This document shows positions 1-6,790 of a stretch of 13,309 nt of DNA, piece after piece. The stretch lies in NCBI GenBank assembly GCA_021732545.1, contig JAKFUW010000248.1:1-13309 (forward strand), in the 5' to 3' direction. Position numbers and translations under genes: made by a program. Positions within the stretch are counted from its first letter, which is position 1; each line of letters begins with the position of its first letter. The notes beneath the pieces were generated by a model. It did no database searches and was not told the origin of the DNA. It was given only the letters and a program-made list of their open reading frames with translations. Source of the DNA: Alphaproteobacteria bacterium (lineage in GTDB: Bacteria; Pseudomonadota; Alphaproteobacteria; Rickettsiales; UBA3002).

Positions 1-1203
1 CCGTTTAAAGTGCGCTTCCCTGAACGTATCAACGATTTTGATGGCGATTGTTTTGCCGCCATTCGCGCCAAAGATATTGTGGTGCATCACCCCTATGAAA
101 GCTTCGATGTGGTGGTGCAGTTTTTGCGCCAGGCCGCTGCCGACCCGGATGTGGTTTCCATCAAACAAACACTGTACCGCACCAGCCATGATTCGCCGAT
201 TGTCAAAGCCTTGATCGAGGCCGCCGAAGCCGGAAAATCGGTGACCGCACTGGTCGAGCTTAAAGCGCGTTTTGATGAAGAAGCCAACATTAAATGGGCG
301 CGCGATATGGAACGTGTAGGCGTGCAGGTGGTCTATGGTTTTGTGCGAATGAAAACCCATGCCAAAGTGTCGCAAGTCACCCGACGCGAAGAGGGAAAAA
401 TGCGCTCTTATGTGCATTTTGGTACCGGCAATTATCACCCCAACACCGCCAAAATTTATACCGATTTATCCTATTTCACCTGCAACACCACACTGTGTCG
501 CGATGCGTCTTATTTGTTCAATTATATCACCGGTTATGCCAAGCCCAAACATTTCAAGAAACTGGCCGTGGCTCCACATAATTTGCGTTCCTCGCTCATC
601 GCGTTAATCGAAATGGAAATGGCGCATGCCAAGGCAGGAAGGCCTGCCGCCATTTGGGCAAAAATGAATTCATTGATCGATGCTGAAATTATCGATGCGC
701 TTTATGCTGCGTCGCAAGCGGGTGTGCAAATCGATCTGATCATTCGTGGCGTGTGTGGCTTGCGGCCCGGCATCAAAGGCTTCTCTGAAAACATCCGCGT
801 CAAAAGCCTGATCGGGCGCTTTTTGGAACATGCCCGCATCTATTGTTTTGGTAATGGCCACGCCATGCCATCACCTAACACGAAAGTGTTTATTTCATCT
901 GCCGATTGGATGACGCGCAACTTTGATCATCGCGTGGAAATTTTAATCCCGATTGAAAATATCACGGTTCACGCGCAAATCTTGGATCAGATTATGGTGG
1001 CGAATTTGAAAGATGCGCGTCAAAGCTGGATACTGGATTCTGACGGGATTTATCATCGCCTACCGCACACGCCTGAATCTTTTTCTGCACATGATTATTT
1101 TATGACAAACCCCAGCCTTTCGGGGCGAGGTAAAGCGCTAAAACATGCGCCCGCCACCTCGATGCAATCCGATGCACGTGTCGCCCGAAAGAAACAATCC
1201 TGA
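1..1203 (+). CDS. ppk: Polyphosphate kinase 1, C-terminal part (5' end outside window)
   Basis: Reversibly transfers the terminal phosphate of ATP to polyphosphate. The frame is open from base 1 (first codons P-F-K), so the gene enters from the left; 400 residues are visible of a family usually about 690-740 long, and the N-terminal and head domains are missing. The GTG at position 10 is internal, not a start. Seen in the visible part: the HHPYESF segment (residues 29-35), the MKTHAKV motif (118-124) whose His120 matches the phosphorylated histidine of the family (E. coli His435), the HFGTGNYH segment (139-146), and FLEHARIY (274-281) whose His277 matches the second essential histidine (E. 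coli His592). NFDHRVE (307-313) is also typical. The last 35 or so residues are basic, low complexity and probably not conserved. The stop TGA overlaps the ATG of the next gene (TGATG), which suggests translational coupling with ppx. Family assignment is secure. Confidence 0.97.
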   Translation, partial: PFKVRFPERINDFDGDCFAAIRAKDIVVHHPYESFDVVVQFLRQAAADPDVVSIKQTLYRTSHDSPIVKALIEAAEAGKSVTALVELKARFDEEANIKWARDMERVGVQVVYGFVRMKTHAKVSQVTRREEGKMRSYVHFGTGNYHPNTAKIYTDLSYFTCNTTLCRDASYLFNYITGYAKPKHFKKLAVAPHNLRSSLIALIEMEMAHAKAGRPAAIWAKMNSLIDAEIIDALYAASQAGVQIDLIIRGVCGLRPGIKGFSENIRVKSLIGRFLEHARIYCFGNGHAMPSPNTKVFISSADWMTRNFDHRVEILIPIENITVHAQILDQIMVANLKDARQSWILDSDGIYHRLPHTPESFSAHDYFMTNPSLSGRGKALKHAPATSMQSDARVARKKQS

Positions 1204-2699
1204 TGCCAGCCTCACTCCTTGCATTTCCTCTCGCCAATCTGCACACACATTCTTATGCGATTATCGACATTGGTTCAAATTCCGTTCGCATGGTGGTGTA
1301 TCATGCACCCGCGCGCGTGCCGGTTCCGCTGTTTAATGAAAAATATTATTGTGGCCTTGGTAAAGGTGTCGCTAAAAGCGGTTTTCTAAATCCTGAGGGA
1401 ATAGTTGAAGCCAAAAAAGCGATTGGCCGATTTATTGTGATGGCCAAACGTTTGGCGGTATCGGATTTAAAAATCATCGCCACCGCTGCCGTTCGCGATG
1501 CACGAAACGGCGCGCATTTTGTGCGCGATATTGAAACATCGATGGACGTTGAAATTGATATTATCAGTGGCGAGCGCGAGGCGGAACTGGCCGCAAAAGG
1601 TGCGTTAGCTTCCATGTATAAACCCGTCGGCATCACCGCTGATATGGGCGGTGGCAGCATTGAGCTTGCCTATATCAGCCGCGATCACATCGAAAAACAA
1701 AGCAGTTTTGAGCTTGGCACGCTGCGTCTGGTGGACGATACCAATAATAATGCTGGGGCGATGCACGATTTAATCCACCGCGAAATCAGCAACGTGCACT
1801 GGCTGGAATCGGTGAAGGCAAAAACCATTTATGCGATTGGCGGAAGCTTTCGCAGCATTGCGAAAATGCACATGAAAAAAACGCATTACCCACTGCCGAT
1901 TTTGCACGAATATCGCCTGTCGCGCAAAGCGATTGAGAGCATGATGCGCACTCTTAAATCACTTTCCACTGAAGAAATTGCGCAGCTTCCTGGTGTACCG
2001 GAAGAACGTGCGATAACCATCTTGCCCGCCGTGTTAATGCTGCACCAAATTATGCACTGCGCACATGCTGACCACGTGGTGTTCTCGGTCACTGGTATCC
2101 GCGAAGGATTGATCTATGACCAGTTGCCGCCCGACCTTCAAAAACAAGACCCGCTGATTGCGTCGGCCTATGATCTGGCTTCATTAGCAGGGCGCAAAGG
2201 TGCTTACGCTAAAGAATTATTTGATTGGATGAAGCCGCTGTTTGAACAGGAATTACCAAGCCATCAACGGCTGCGCATGGCGCTATGTGTGCTCAGTGAA
2301 TTGGCATGGACGGTGGATCCAAACTTTCGGAGTGAATGGGCATTTTTACGCGTGGTGCAATCTGCGATGAAAGGCATGACGCACCGCGAACGCGTGATGT
2401 TGGCCATGGCGCTCTATCACCGCTATCAAACCAAATGGAAGCTCGATCGCCCGGAAATTAAATTGCTCGATGAACATGACCGCCTATGGGCGCGCTGCGT
2501 GGGAACGGCTACCAGCCTTGCGTTTCATTTGTCTGGCGGCAAGCATGGTAATTTGCATCATGCGCGGCTTGCGGTTGATGGCACGTTTATTTCGCTTTCG
2601 CTGGATGATGAGGCGGACCCCTTGCGCACCGAAACAGTCGAGAAAAAACTCGAAGGGTTGGGTTCTACTTTCAAGGCTTTGTCTAATTTTGTCATATAG
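1203..2699 (+). CDS. ppx: Exopolyphosphatase, Ppx/GppA family
   Basis: Hydrolyses terminal phosphates from polyphosphate; GppA-type activity on pppGpp cannot be excluded from sequence. The 498 residues fit the two-domain alphaproteobacterial form. The N-terminal ASKHA-fold ATPase-like domain shows DIGSNSVRM (22-30), SGEREAEL (122-129), DMGGGSIEL (147-155), GGSFRSIAK (213-221) and TGIREGLIYDQLP (297-309). The C-terminal helical domain covers about 320-498 and ends with a segment (VEKKLEGLGSTFKAL) matching the usual end of the family. The ATG is chosen because it overlaps the ppk stop and leaves only a short leader before the first motif. Polyphosphate synthesis and degradation enzymes are commonly paired like this. 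The last 142 bases are shared, on the opposite strand, with the end of aat; no room is left for an ordinary terminator. Confidence 0.95.
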   Translation: MPASLLAFPLANLHTHSYAIIDIGSNSVRMVVYHAPARVPVPLFNEKYYCGLGKGVAKSGFLNPEGIVEAKKAIGRFIVMAKRLAVSDLKIIATAAVRDARNGAHFVRDIETSMDVEIDIISGEREAELAAKGALASMYKPVGITADMGGGSIELAYISRDHIEKQSSFELGTLRLVDDTNNNAGAMHDLIHREISNVHWLESVKAKTIYAIGGSFRSIAKMHMKKTHYPLPILHEYRLSRKAIESMMRTLKSLSTEEIAQLPGVPEERAITILPAVLMLHQIMHCAHADHVVFSVTGIREGLIYDQLPPDLQKQDPLIASAYDLASLAGRKGAYAKELFDWMKPLFEQELPSHQRLRMALCVLSELAWTVDPNFRSEWAFLRVVQSAMKGMTHRERVMLAMALYHRYQTKWKLDRPEIKLLDEHDRLWARCVGTATSLAFHLSGGKHGNLHHARLAVDGTFISLSLDDEADPLRTETVEKKLEGLGSTFKALSNFVI

Positions 2700-3250
2700 C
2701 TGCGCTTGGCGATTTCTTTCACGCCAAATTGCTTAAGATGCTCATTCACAAATTGCGTATCGAGCAATAGATGGCCTGCCTCATTTAAAATTTCGACCAA
2801 ATGCACCAGCGCCACTTTGCTTGCTTCGCTCTTGCGGCTGAACATGCTTTCGCCAAAGAAAGCCCCCCCCAACGACACACCATAGAGCCCGCCGACTAAT
2901 TCACCCTCAAACCAGCTTTCCACACTGTGGGCATGGCCTTGGGCGTTGAGTTCGCAATAGAGCGCGATGATTTCGTCATTGATCCAGGTTTCTTTGCGGG
3001 TGTTTCCAAGTGTGGCGCAGGCGCGAATCACCCCTTCAAAATCGGTATTACAGCGCAGCTCAAATGGGTGCGATTTTAAAAATTTTTTAAGCCCTCGCGG
3101 AATATTAAATTCATTGAGCGGTAAAATGCCACGCCGCGCCGGATTAAACCAATAAAGCTGAGGATCATCTCTGCTTTCGGCCATCGGAAAATAGCCCGAA
3201 GCATACGCTGCCAATAATGATTCCGCCGTCACTTTCGATGACGCAGCCAT
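2558..3250 (-). CDS. aat: Leucyl/phenylalanyl-tRNA--protein transferase
   Basis: Transfers Leu or Phe from aminoacyl-tRNA to proteins with N-terminal Arg or Lys, marking them for ClpAP by the N-end rule; cytoplasmic. Motifs in order: AYASGYFPMAES (15-26), YWFNPARRGILPL (33-45), TWINDE (88-93), HSVESWFEGELVGGLYG (108-124), LGGAFFGESMFSR (127-139) and LLDTQFVNEHL (162-172). The homologous part ends near residue 205; the last 25 or so residues are Ser-rich and look like read-on into the strand opposite ppx. Start ATG lies 3 bases after the stop of the upstream phosphodiesterase gene; no strong Shine-Dalgarno is seen, so coupling is likely. The motif LGGAFF is encoded by a run of 8 G on the coding strand. 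Last gene of the aroQ-GDPD-aat operon. Confidence 0.95.
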   Translation of the reverse strand: MAASSKVTAESLLAAYASGYFPMAESRDDPQLYWFNPARRGILPLNEFNIPRGLKKFLKSHPFELRCNTDFEGVIRACATLGNTRKETWINDEIIALYCELNAQGHAHSVESWFEGELVGGLYGVSLGGAFFGESMFSRKSEASKVALVHLVEILNEAGHLLLDTQFVNEHLKQFGVKEIAKRSYMTKLDKALKVEPNPSSFFSTVSVRKGSASSSSESEINVPSTASRA

Positions 3251-3253
3251 GCG

Positions 3254-3946
3254 TTACACTGCTAATGCGGGGTCAGCGGTGATGATGCCATCGACCTTGA
3301 GTAATTTCGCACGCATGATGGTTTCCTTGTCGTCGCATGGCCATGTTAAAACCTTCAAGCGTTTGCTATGTGCATCTTTGATAAATTCCTCAGTCAACAC
3401 ATCAATATCGGCCAGCACATAACGCGATCCGGTGAACTCACCGCATGCCGCCAAACTTTCCGGAATCGCCTTCAGGCTAGCCCCTGTAATCAGCTTAGGA
3501 TATTGCTGATGAATTTGTACCAGCAATTGATGAAAGAACGACACAATCACCAACTGGTGCATGCCATAGCCTTTATTTTTAATGTAATGATCGACAATTT
3601 TAGCCGTTGGCATGGCCGCTTTAGGGTGCTTGAGCTCGATGAAAATGATGGCGCTTGACGTGCCAAATTCATCGAGCACTTGCAGCAATGTCGGCACGCG
3701 CGTGCCTTCATCCGTCACATATTTTCGAATGGTTTCGAGCGGCATCTTCGCCACTTCGCCCGTGCCATTGGTGGTGCGATCCAGCGTGGCATCATGAATC
3801 ACAATCGGCTCACCTTGGAAGGTGCAATGAACATCCAACTCAATCGCGTGCGCGCCTGCGGCCAGCCCTTTTTTCATCGTGCTGATGGTGTTTTCTGCCC
3901 CCAGCGCCTTGCCACCGCGATGCGCAATAATCATTGTCTCGATCAT
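3254..3946 (-). CDS. ugpQ: Glycerophosphodiester phosphodiesterase (UgpQ-like)
   Basis: Hydrolyses glycerophosphodiesters, from phospholipid turnover, to glycerol-3-phosphate and an alcohol. The GDPD TIM-barrel signature is complete: HRGG (9-12, catalytic His9), AENT (18-21), ELDVH (36-40, metal-binding Glu/Asp), IHDATLDRTTNGTG (50-63, catalytic His51), IELK (103-106), LTWPCDD (200-206) and VDGIITADP (218-226). No signal peptide, so probably the cytoplasmic type rather than periplasmic GlpQ. 230 residues is normal for the short bacterial form. The ATG at 3946 overlaps the aroQ stop as ATGA; an in-frame ATG four codons later would also keep all motifs. Between aroQ and aat, with which it forms an operon but no obvious pathway. 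Confidence 0.93.
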   Translation of the reverse strand: MIETMIIAHRGGKALGAENTISTMKKGLAAGAHAIELDVHCTFQGEPIVIHDATLDRTTNGTGEVAKMPLETIRKYVTDEGTRVPTLLQVLDEFGTSSAIIFIELKHPKAAMPTAKIVDHYIKNKGYGMHQLVIVSFFHQLLVQIHQQYPKLITGASLKAIPESLAACGEFTGSRYVLADIDVLTEEFIKDAHSKRLKVLTWPCDDKETIMRAKLLKVDGIITADPALAV

Positions 3947-4380
3947 GATAATAGGTCCTTCATTGCGCTCAGTGCCAATACATAACTATTTACTCCAAAC
4001 CCACAGATCACGCCCTTGGCAGGCCTGGATACATAGGAGTGATGGCGAAACGCCTCGCGCTGAAAAATATTCGATAAATGCACTTCGATAATCGGTTTGT
4101 CCACCATCATCAGCGCATCATGAATCGCCACCGACGTATGGCTAAACGCGCCCGCATTAATGATCAAACCATCGTGCGCTGAGCGAACGCTTTGAATCGC
4201 ATCCACCAGCTCGCCTTCATGATTGCTTTGAACAAATGTTAGCGCTATAGATAATAATGCTGCGTGAGCGATGCACACTTGTTGAAGATCATCCAGCGTT
4301 TGAGTGCCATAAATTTCTGGTTCTCGGCTGCCCAGCATGTTCAGGTTGGGCCCGTTGAGTATCAGGATGGTGTGGTTCAT
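3943..4380 (-). CDS. aroQ: 3-dehydroquinate dehydratase, type II
   Basis: Third step of the shikimate pathway: 3-dehydroquinate to 3-dehydroshikimate, by the dodecameric type II enzyme. 145 residues is the family length. Seen: LNGPNLNMLG (8-17), REPEIYG with Arg19 and the catalytic Tyr24, SNHEGELVD (52-60), INAGAFSHTS (74-83), EVHLSN with the catalytic His101 (99-104), then REAFRHHSYVS (108-118). All key residues are intact. The start is preceded by AAGAGG, with GAGG four bases before the ATG on the minus strand. First gene of the minus-strand operon, divergent from thiS. Its presence implies aromatic compound synthesis, unlike most obligate intracellular Rickettsiales. Confidence 0.97.
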   Translation of the reverse strand: MNHTILILNGPNLNMLGSREPEIYGTQTLDDLQQVCIAHAALLSIALTFVQSNHEGELVDAIQSVRSAHDGLIINAGAFSHTSVAIHDALMMVDKPIIEVHLSNIFQREAFRHHSYVSRPAKGVICGFGVNSYVLALSAMKDLLS

Positions 4381-4439
4381 AGCGCCTCTTAGTCAGTTAA
4401 AGAAGTTATAACAAAAGCGATGCGTTAAGGGTATCAAAA
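4381..4439. promoter_or_regulatory. Divergent aroQ / thiS control region
   Basis: These 59 bases must hold the start signals for both operons. The near-palindrome GTTATAAC (4405-4412) offers a -10-like TATAAC toward thiS but no matching -35 is seen. Toward aroQ, TTGATA (4432-4437, minus strand) with TGTTAT 18 bases on (4408-4413) is a weak candidate. AAGGG (4427-4431) eight bases before the thiS ATG is a good Shine-Dalgarno. The region is too short for a TPP riboswitch and none of its conserved elements are seen. Promoter positions are guesses; the divergent arrangement is certain. Confidence 0.5.
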
Positions 4440-4640
4440 ATGCACATTACCATCAATGGCGAACTCCGCGAATTTCAATCGGCACTCACGGTGCAGGCAC
4501 TCGTCGAGCAGTTGGAACTCGACCGCAAACGCGTAGCGATTGAGCGCAATATGACCATTATCCCAGCCTGCACCTACCATGCGGTGAATATTGAAGACGG
4601 TGACGAGATCGAAATTGTGGAGTTTATCGGTGGCGGCTGA
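4440..4640 (+). CDS. thiS: Sulfur carrier protein ThiS
   Basis: Ubiquitin-fold sulfur carrier of thiamine thiazole synthesis; its C-terminal Gly is thiocarboxylated and donates sulfur to ThiG. 66 residues, the normal size. It starts MHITINGE as the family does, has IEDGDEIEIVEF before the end, and finishes in Gly-Gly-Gly, placing the reactive diglycine at the very C-terminus as required. A clear AAGGG ribosome binding site lies eight bases upstream. The 3' end overlaps the chosen thiG start by 11 bases. Confidence 0.95.
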   Translation: MHITINGELREFQSALTVQALVEQLELDRKRVAIERNMTIIPACTYHAVNIEDGDEIEIVEFIGGG

Positions 4641-5409
4641 TTCACTCATCATTGCAGGGAAAAGCTATCACTCGCGGTTGCTGGTTGGCACTGGAAAATA
4701 TAAGGATTTCAGCCAAACTCACGCGGCGATTGTGGCCAGCGGCGCCCAAATTATCACCGTGGCGGTGCGGCGCGCTGCCGTCATGGGCGCAAAGGGCGAG
4801 AGCTTGGCCGATCTGTTGCCGCCCAGCCACTATACCTACCTTCCCAACAGCGCCGGATGCACCACTGCCGAGCAAGCCGTTCGCACGCTGCGGCTTGCAC
4901 GTGAAATCAGCGGCGAAACATTGGTGAAGTTAGAGGTGATTGGTGACGGCAAAACGCTCTACCCCGATGTGGTGGAAACGCTGATTGCTGCGCAACTACT
5001 GGTGAAAGAAGGCTTCGATGTGATGGCCTATACCAGCGATGACCCGTTGGTTGCCAAAAAACTCGAAGACATCGGCTGCGTGGCGGTGATGCCGCTCGCC
5101 GCTCCCATCGGCTCTGGCCTTGGCATCCAAAATCCTCTCAATTTGCAACTGATTATTGAAGCAGCGCGCGTGCCGATCTTGGTCGATGCGGGAGTGGGCA
5201 CCGCATCGGATGCGGCCATTGCGATGGAGCTAGGCTGCGACGGCGTACTGATGAACACCGCGATTGCCGAGGCGCAAGATCCTGTGCTGATGGCGCAAGC
5301 GATGAAGCTCGCGGTGCAAGCGGGCCGCAACGCGTTCCTTGCAGGGCGAATGCCTCGGCGAAACTATGCCAGCGCGAGCAGTCCTACCATCGGCAAAATT
5401 AGCGCCTAA
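4630..5409 (+). CDS. thiG: Thiazole synthase ThiG
   Basis: Condenses 1-deoxy-D-xylulose 5-phosphate, dehydroglycine and ThiS-bound sulfur to the thiazole phosphate of thiamine. TIM-barrel protein, 259 residues from the chosen start. Motifs: LLVGTGKY (17-24), VAVRR (44-48), LPNSAGCTTAEQAVRT (71-86), VKLEVIGD (99-106) with the Schiff-base lysine Lys100, IGSGLGIQNPLN, VDAGVGTASDAAIAMELG and the family-typical end AGRMPRRNYASASSP. The start is taken as GTG at 4630, preceded by TGGAG (4618-4622) at seven bases. The frame stays open back to a TTG at 4591, but that would add residues with no counterpart in the family and lie deep inside thiS. No thiO, thiF or thiE follows, so the rest of the pathway must be elsewhere. 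Confidence 0.94.
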   Translation: MAADSLIIAGKSYHSRLLVGTGKYKDFSQTHAAIVASGAQIITVAVRRAAVMGAKGESLADLLPPSHYTYLPNSAGCTTAEQAVRTLRLAREISGETLVKLEVIGDGKTLYPDVVETLIAAQLLVKEGFDVMAYTSDDPLVAKKLEDIGCVAVMPLAAPIGSGLGIQNPLNLQLIIEAARVPILVDAGVGTASDAAIAMELGCDGVLMNTAIAEAQDPVLMAQAMKLAVQAGRNAFLAGRMPRRNYASASSPTIGKISA

Positions 5410-5449
5410 TATGCTATCGTCATTCCCCGAATGTTTCGCTCCCCCAAGG

Positions 5450-5530
5450 CTGTCACCCCGTGCTTGTCACGGGGTCTGGTTCTTTGTGAGCTTGCCTCAC
5501 CAGACCCCGTCATACGACGGGGTGACAAGC
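5450..5530. repeat. Palindromic repeat, three-hairpin type (copy P1)
   Basis: An 81-base nearly symmetrical element between the convergent thiG and 5545-5850 genes. It begins GTCACCCCGT and ends with the complement ACGGGGTGAC. Inside are a left hairpin (ACCCCGTG with CACGGGGT), a central one (TCTGGT with ACCAGA, and GTGAG with CTCAC) and a right hairpin (ACCCCGTC with GACGGGGT). It has the same plan and GTCA/TGAC ends as the elements at 6699 and 7024. Such dispersed palindromes are common in alphaproteobacterial intergenic DNA. Placed tail to tail between genes, it may serve as a bidirectional terminator, though there is no long T run. Confidence 0.85.
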
Positions 5531-5544
5531 TGTAAAAACACTCA

Positions 5545-5850
5545 TTAATACCGCACAAAAAACCCAAAATTTTCGCGTGGCTGTGGCGCATAATACGGAA
5601 CATAGGCTGGCTTATAATATGGGCGATAGCCATTATGATGATGGCGCGGATGGCGTGGCTCTATGTACACAATCTGTTGGCGCGGCGGGCAATAGGGGCG
5701 GTATCCGCCATGCCCTGCTCCATACATTTGCGACTGCTCCCACCCGCGCTGACCATGCCCGCCATAGCCGTGATAGCCCCGCGCCTGTGCGCTGTGTGTG
5801 CCTGCAACCAGCCCGACGATCACTGCAATCGCCGCGATGTAGTGTCTCAT
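5545..5850 (-). CDS. Small secreted His/Gly/Tyr-rich protein, function unknown
   Basis: 101 residues. A clear Sec signal peptide: MRHY, then a hydrophobic stretch at about 5-17, with likely signal peptidase I cleavage after SAQA (residue 23). The mature 78 residues are rich in Gly, His, Tyr, Pro and Arg, with GYHGYGGHG near the start, PRHPRHHH in the middle and YRPYYKPAYVPYY near the end. One Cys (CPP) is present. It has a strong ribosome binding site, AAGGGAG (5856-5862, minus strand), five bases before the ATG. I do not recognise a family. Histidine clusters could bind metal, and Tyr/Gly-rich short exported proteins are often cell-envelope or surface proteins; both are guesses. The signal peptide and binding site make it likely to be real. 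Confidence 0.75.
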   Translation of the reverse strand: MRHYIAAIAVIVGLVAGTHSAQARGYHGYGGHGQRGWEQSQMYGAGHGGYRPYCPPRQQIVYIEPRHPRHHHNGYRPYYKPAYVPYYAPQPRENFGFFVRY

Positions 5851-5862
5851 ATCCGCTCCCTT

Positions 5863-5903
5863 AAAAAAAGATGTTGATAGCCATCATACGTATGGGCATC
5901 AAC
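5863..5903 (-). terminator. Hairpin plus T-run after the prepilin gene
   Basis: On the minus strand, 24 bases after the prepilin stop, arms GTTGATGCCCAT and ATGGCTATCAAC pair with two mismatches around a 7-base loop, then ATC and seven T follow. This is the form of a Rho-independent terminator for the prepilin gene. It lies only a dozen bases before the start of the next gene on the same strand. Confidence 0.6.
5874..5902 (-). promoter_or_regulatory. Candidate promoter of the small secreted protein gene
   Basis: Read on the minus strand, TTGATG (5897-5902) and TATCAA (5874-5879) are separated by exactly 17 bases, each matching four of six positions of the sigma-70 consensus. Transcription would start about 5866, leaving a leader of about 16 bases that still contains the AAGGGAG binding site. 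The two boxes are parts of the two arms of the terminator-like hairpin, so the same DNA may end one transcript and start the next. Not proven. Confidence 0.4.
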
Positions 5904-5926
5904 AAATCCTTCGCGAGGAGATGAAA

Positions 5927-6703
5927 TTAAATTCCCAGCAACATAATCGCAGCGCACGCTGCGCTGGTGAAAGTTAAGTTATATTCTGCCGTAGCAGCAA
6001 CGCTGGTTGTATTGCAATTCACATGCACTTCAAGCGAGCGAACTCTTCCATAGCCAGGCTTGCCATCATCCATTTTAGTATCGATATTCCACTGTTCCTC
6101 GGGTTTCAACAATGCCACGTTGGGATCACCAGTTGCATTAGCGCCACCAAAAAACAGAAAGTTACCATAACTACCTTCAAAGAAATTTGGATCTGCTGCC
6201 AAAGCAGGAAATAAAAATGCAAAGCCCCACCCAGCACTTCCCATTTTAGGGCGAGGTGCATTCGTTCCAGGAATCGTATGAGCAGCGCTTCCTGAACCTG
6301 CAATGCCTGTATATTGCCCCTCGATTAACCTCGCATTGGCCAGTTGCTGCCATGCACGAAAATACTCGCTATAAGTTGTTCCGCCATCCATTGATGTAAT
6401 GTTACCGTCTCCATTACCATCACAGGTCGCGGTCGTGGTCGATGCTGTCGTGCGACAAGTAGCAGGCGTTGCATGTGCTGCGCCCCAAAAGGCTGTCGCA
6501 TTCGTCATATCACCCGGCAGGGCAAAATATTTATCGCGGAAGGTATTTACTGCGGCTTGGTATTTTTGAAATTCAGTGGTTACGCTGCGAAGTTCAGCCG
6601 CGCGGATGAGTGATTGACCCGTCAGCACGCCACCGACGAGCAGGCCGAGGATAACAAGGACGATGGAAAGCTCGACAAGGCTGAATCCTCTCGATGTTGT
6701 CAT
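5927..6703 (-). CDS. Type IV prepilin-like protein (N-terminal methylation motif)
   Basis: 258 residues from the chosen ATG. The leader MTTSRG is followed by FSLVELSIVLVILGLL: a prepilin peptidase site (G6|F7), Glu at +5 of the mature protein, and a hydrophobic helix to about residue 29 that would anchor it in the inner membrane and pack in the pilus. Then an amphipathic region (YQAAVNTFRDKYFALPGDM), a Thr-rich loop with Cys83 and Cys94, an EF-hand-like loop D95-GNGDGNITSM-D106, aromatic/Gly-rich stretches and, near the end, IDTKMDDGKPGYG, a segment often seen in this pilin type, plus Cys230 and Cys250. Probably a pilin or pseudopilin; no assembly genes are nearby. The frame is open 16 codons further up to an ATG at 6751, but those codons lie in a palindromic repeat, so the shorter form is preferred. 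Confidence 0.85.
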   Translation of the reverse strand: MTTSRGFSLVELSIVLVILGLLVGGVLTGQSLIRAAELRSVTTEFQKYQAAVNTFRDKYFALPGDMTNATAFWGAAHATPATCRTTASTTTATCDGNGDGNITSMDGGTTYSEYFRAWQQLANARLIEGQYTGIAGSGSAAHTIPGTNAPRPKMGSAGWGFAFLFPALAADPNFFEGSYGNFLFFGGANATGDPNVALLKPEEQWNIDTKMDDGKPGYGRVRSLEVHVNCNTTSVAATAEYNLTFTSAACAAIMLLGI

Positions 6704-6766
6704 GCCGCACTTGTTGCGGCATCTCCATCCGGCCAGCCCAAGCCCCCGCAACGAGTGCGGGGTGAC
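6699..6766. repeat. Palindromic repeat, three-hairpin type (copy P2), overlapping prepilin start
   Basis: Begins GTCATGCCGCA and ends TGCGGGGTGAC. The left hairpin pairs ATGCCGCA with TGCGGCAT around a 5-base loop; the right pairs CCCCGCA with TGCGGGG around ACGAG. The left end closely matches the element at 7024 in the same orientation (one difference in the first 25 bases). On the minus strand the first hairpin covers the prepilin start codon, so the repeat provides the ATG. Confidence 0.85.
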
Positions 6767-6790
6767 AGCTGCTAAATTATGCGCGCAAGC

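Noticed and set aside
2863..2870. Frameshift in aat at the G8 run
   Set aside because: The reading frame continues through conserved motifs on both sides, so no shift is present in this sequence.
4381..4439. TPP riboswitch before thiS
   Set aside because: Only 59 bases separate thiS from the divergent aroQ, too short, and no TPP-box sequence is visible.
4591..4629. Longer thiG from a TTG at 4591
   Set aside because: The extra 13 residues lie inside thiS and match nothing in ThiG; GTG at 4630 has a better binding site and gives the usual N-terminus.
6704..6751. Longer prepilin from the ATG at 6751
   Set aside because: The added codons are translation of a palindromic repeat; the short leader MTTSRG is typical. 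Kept as a finding because the overlap itself is unusual.
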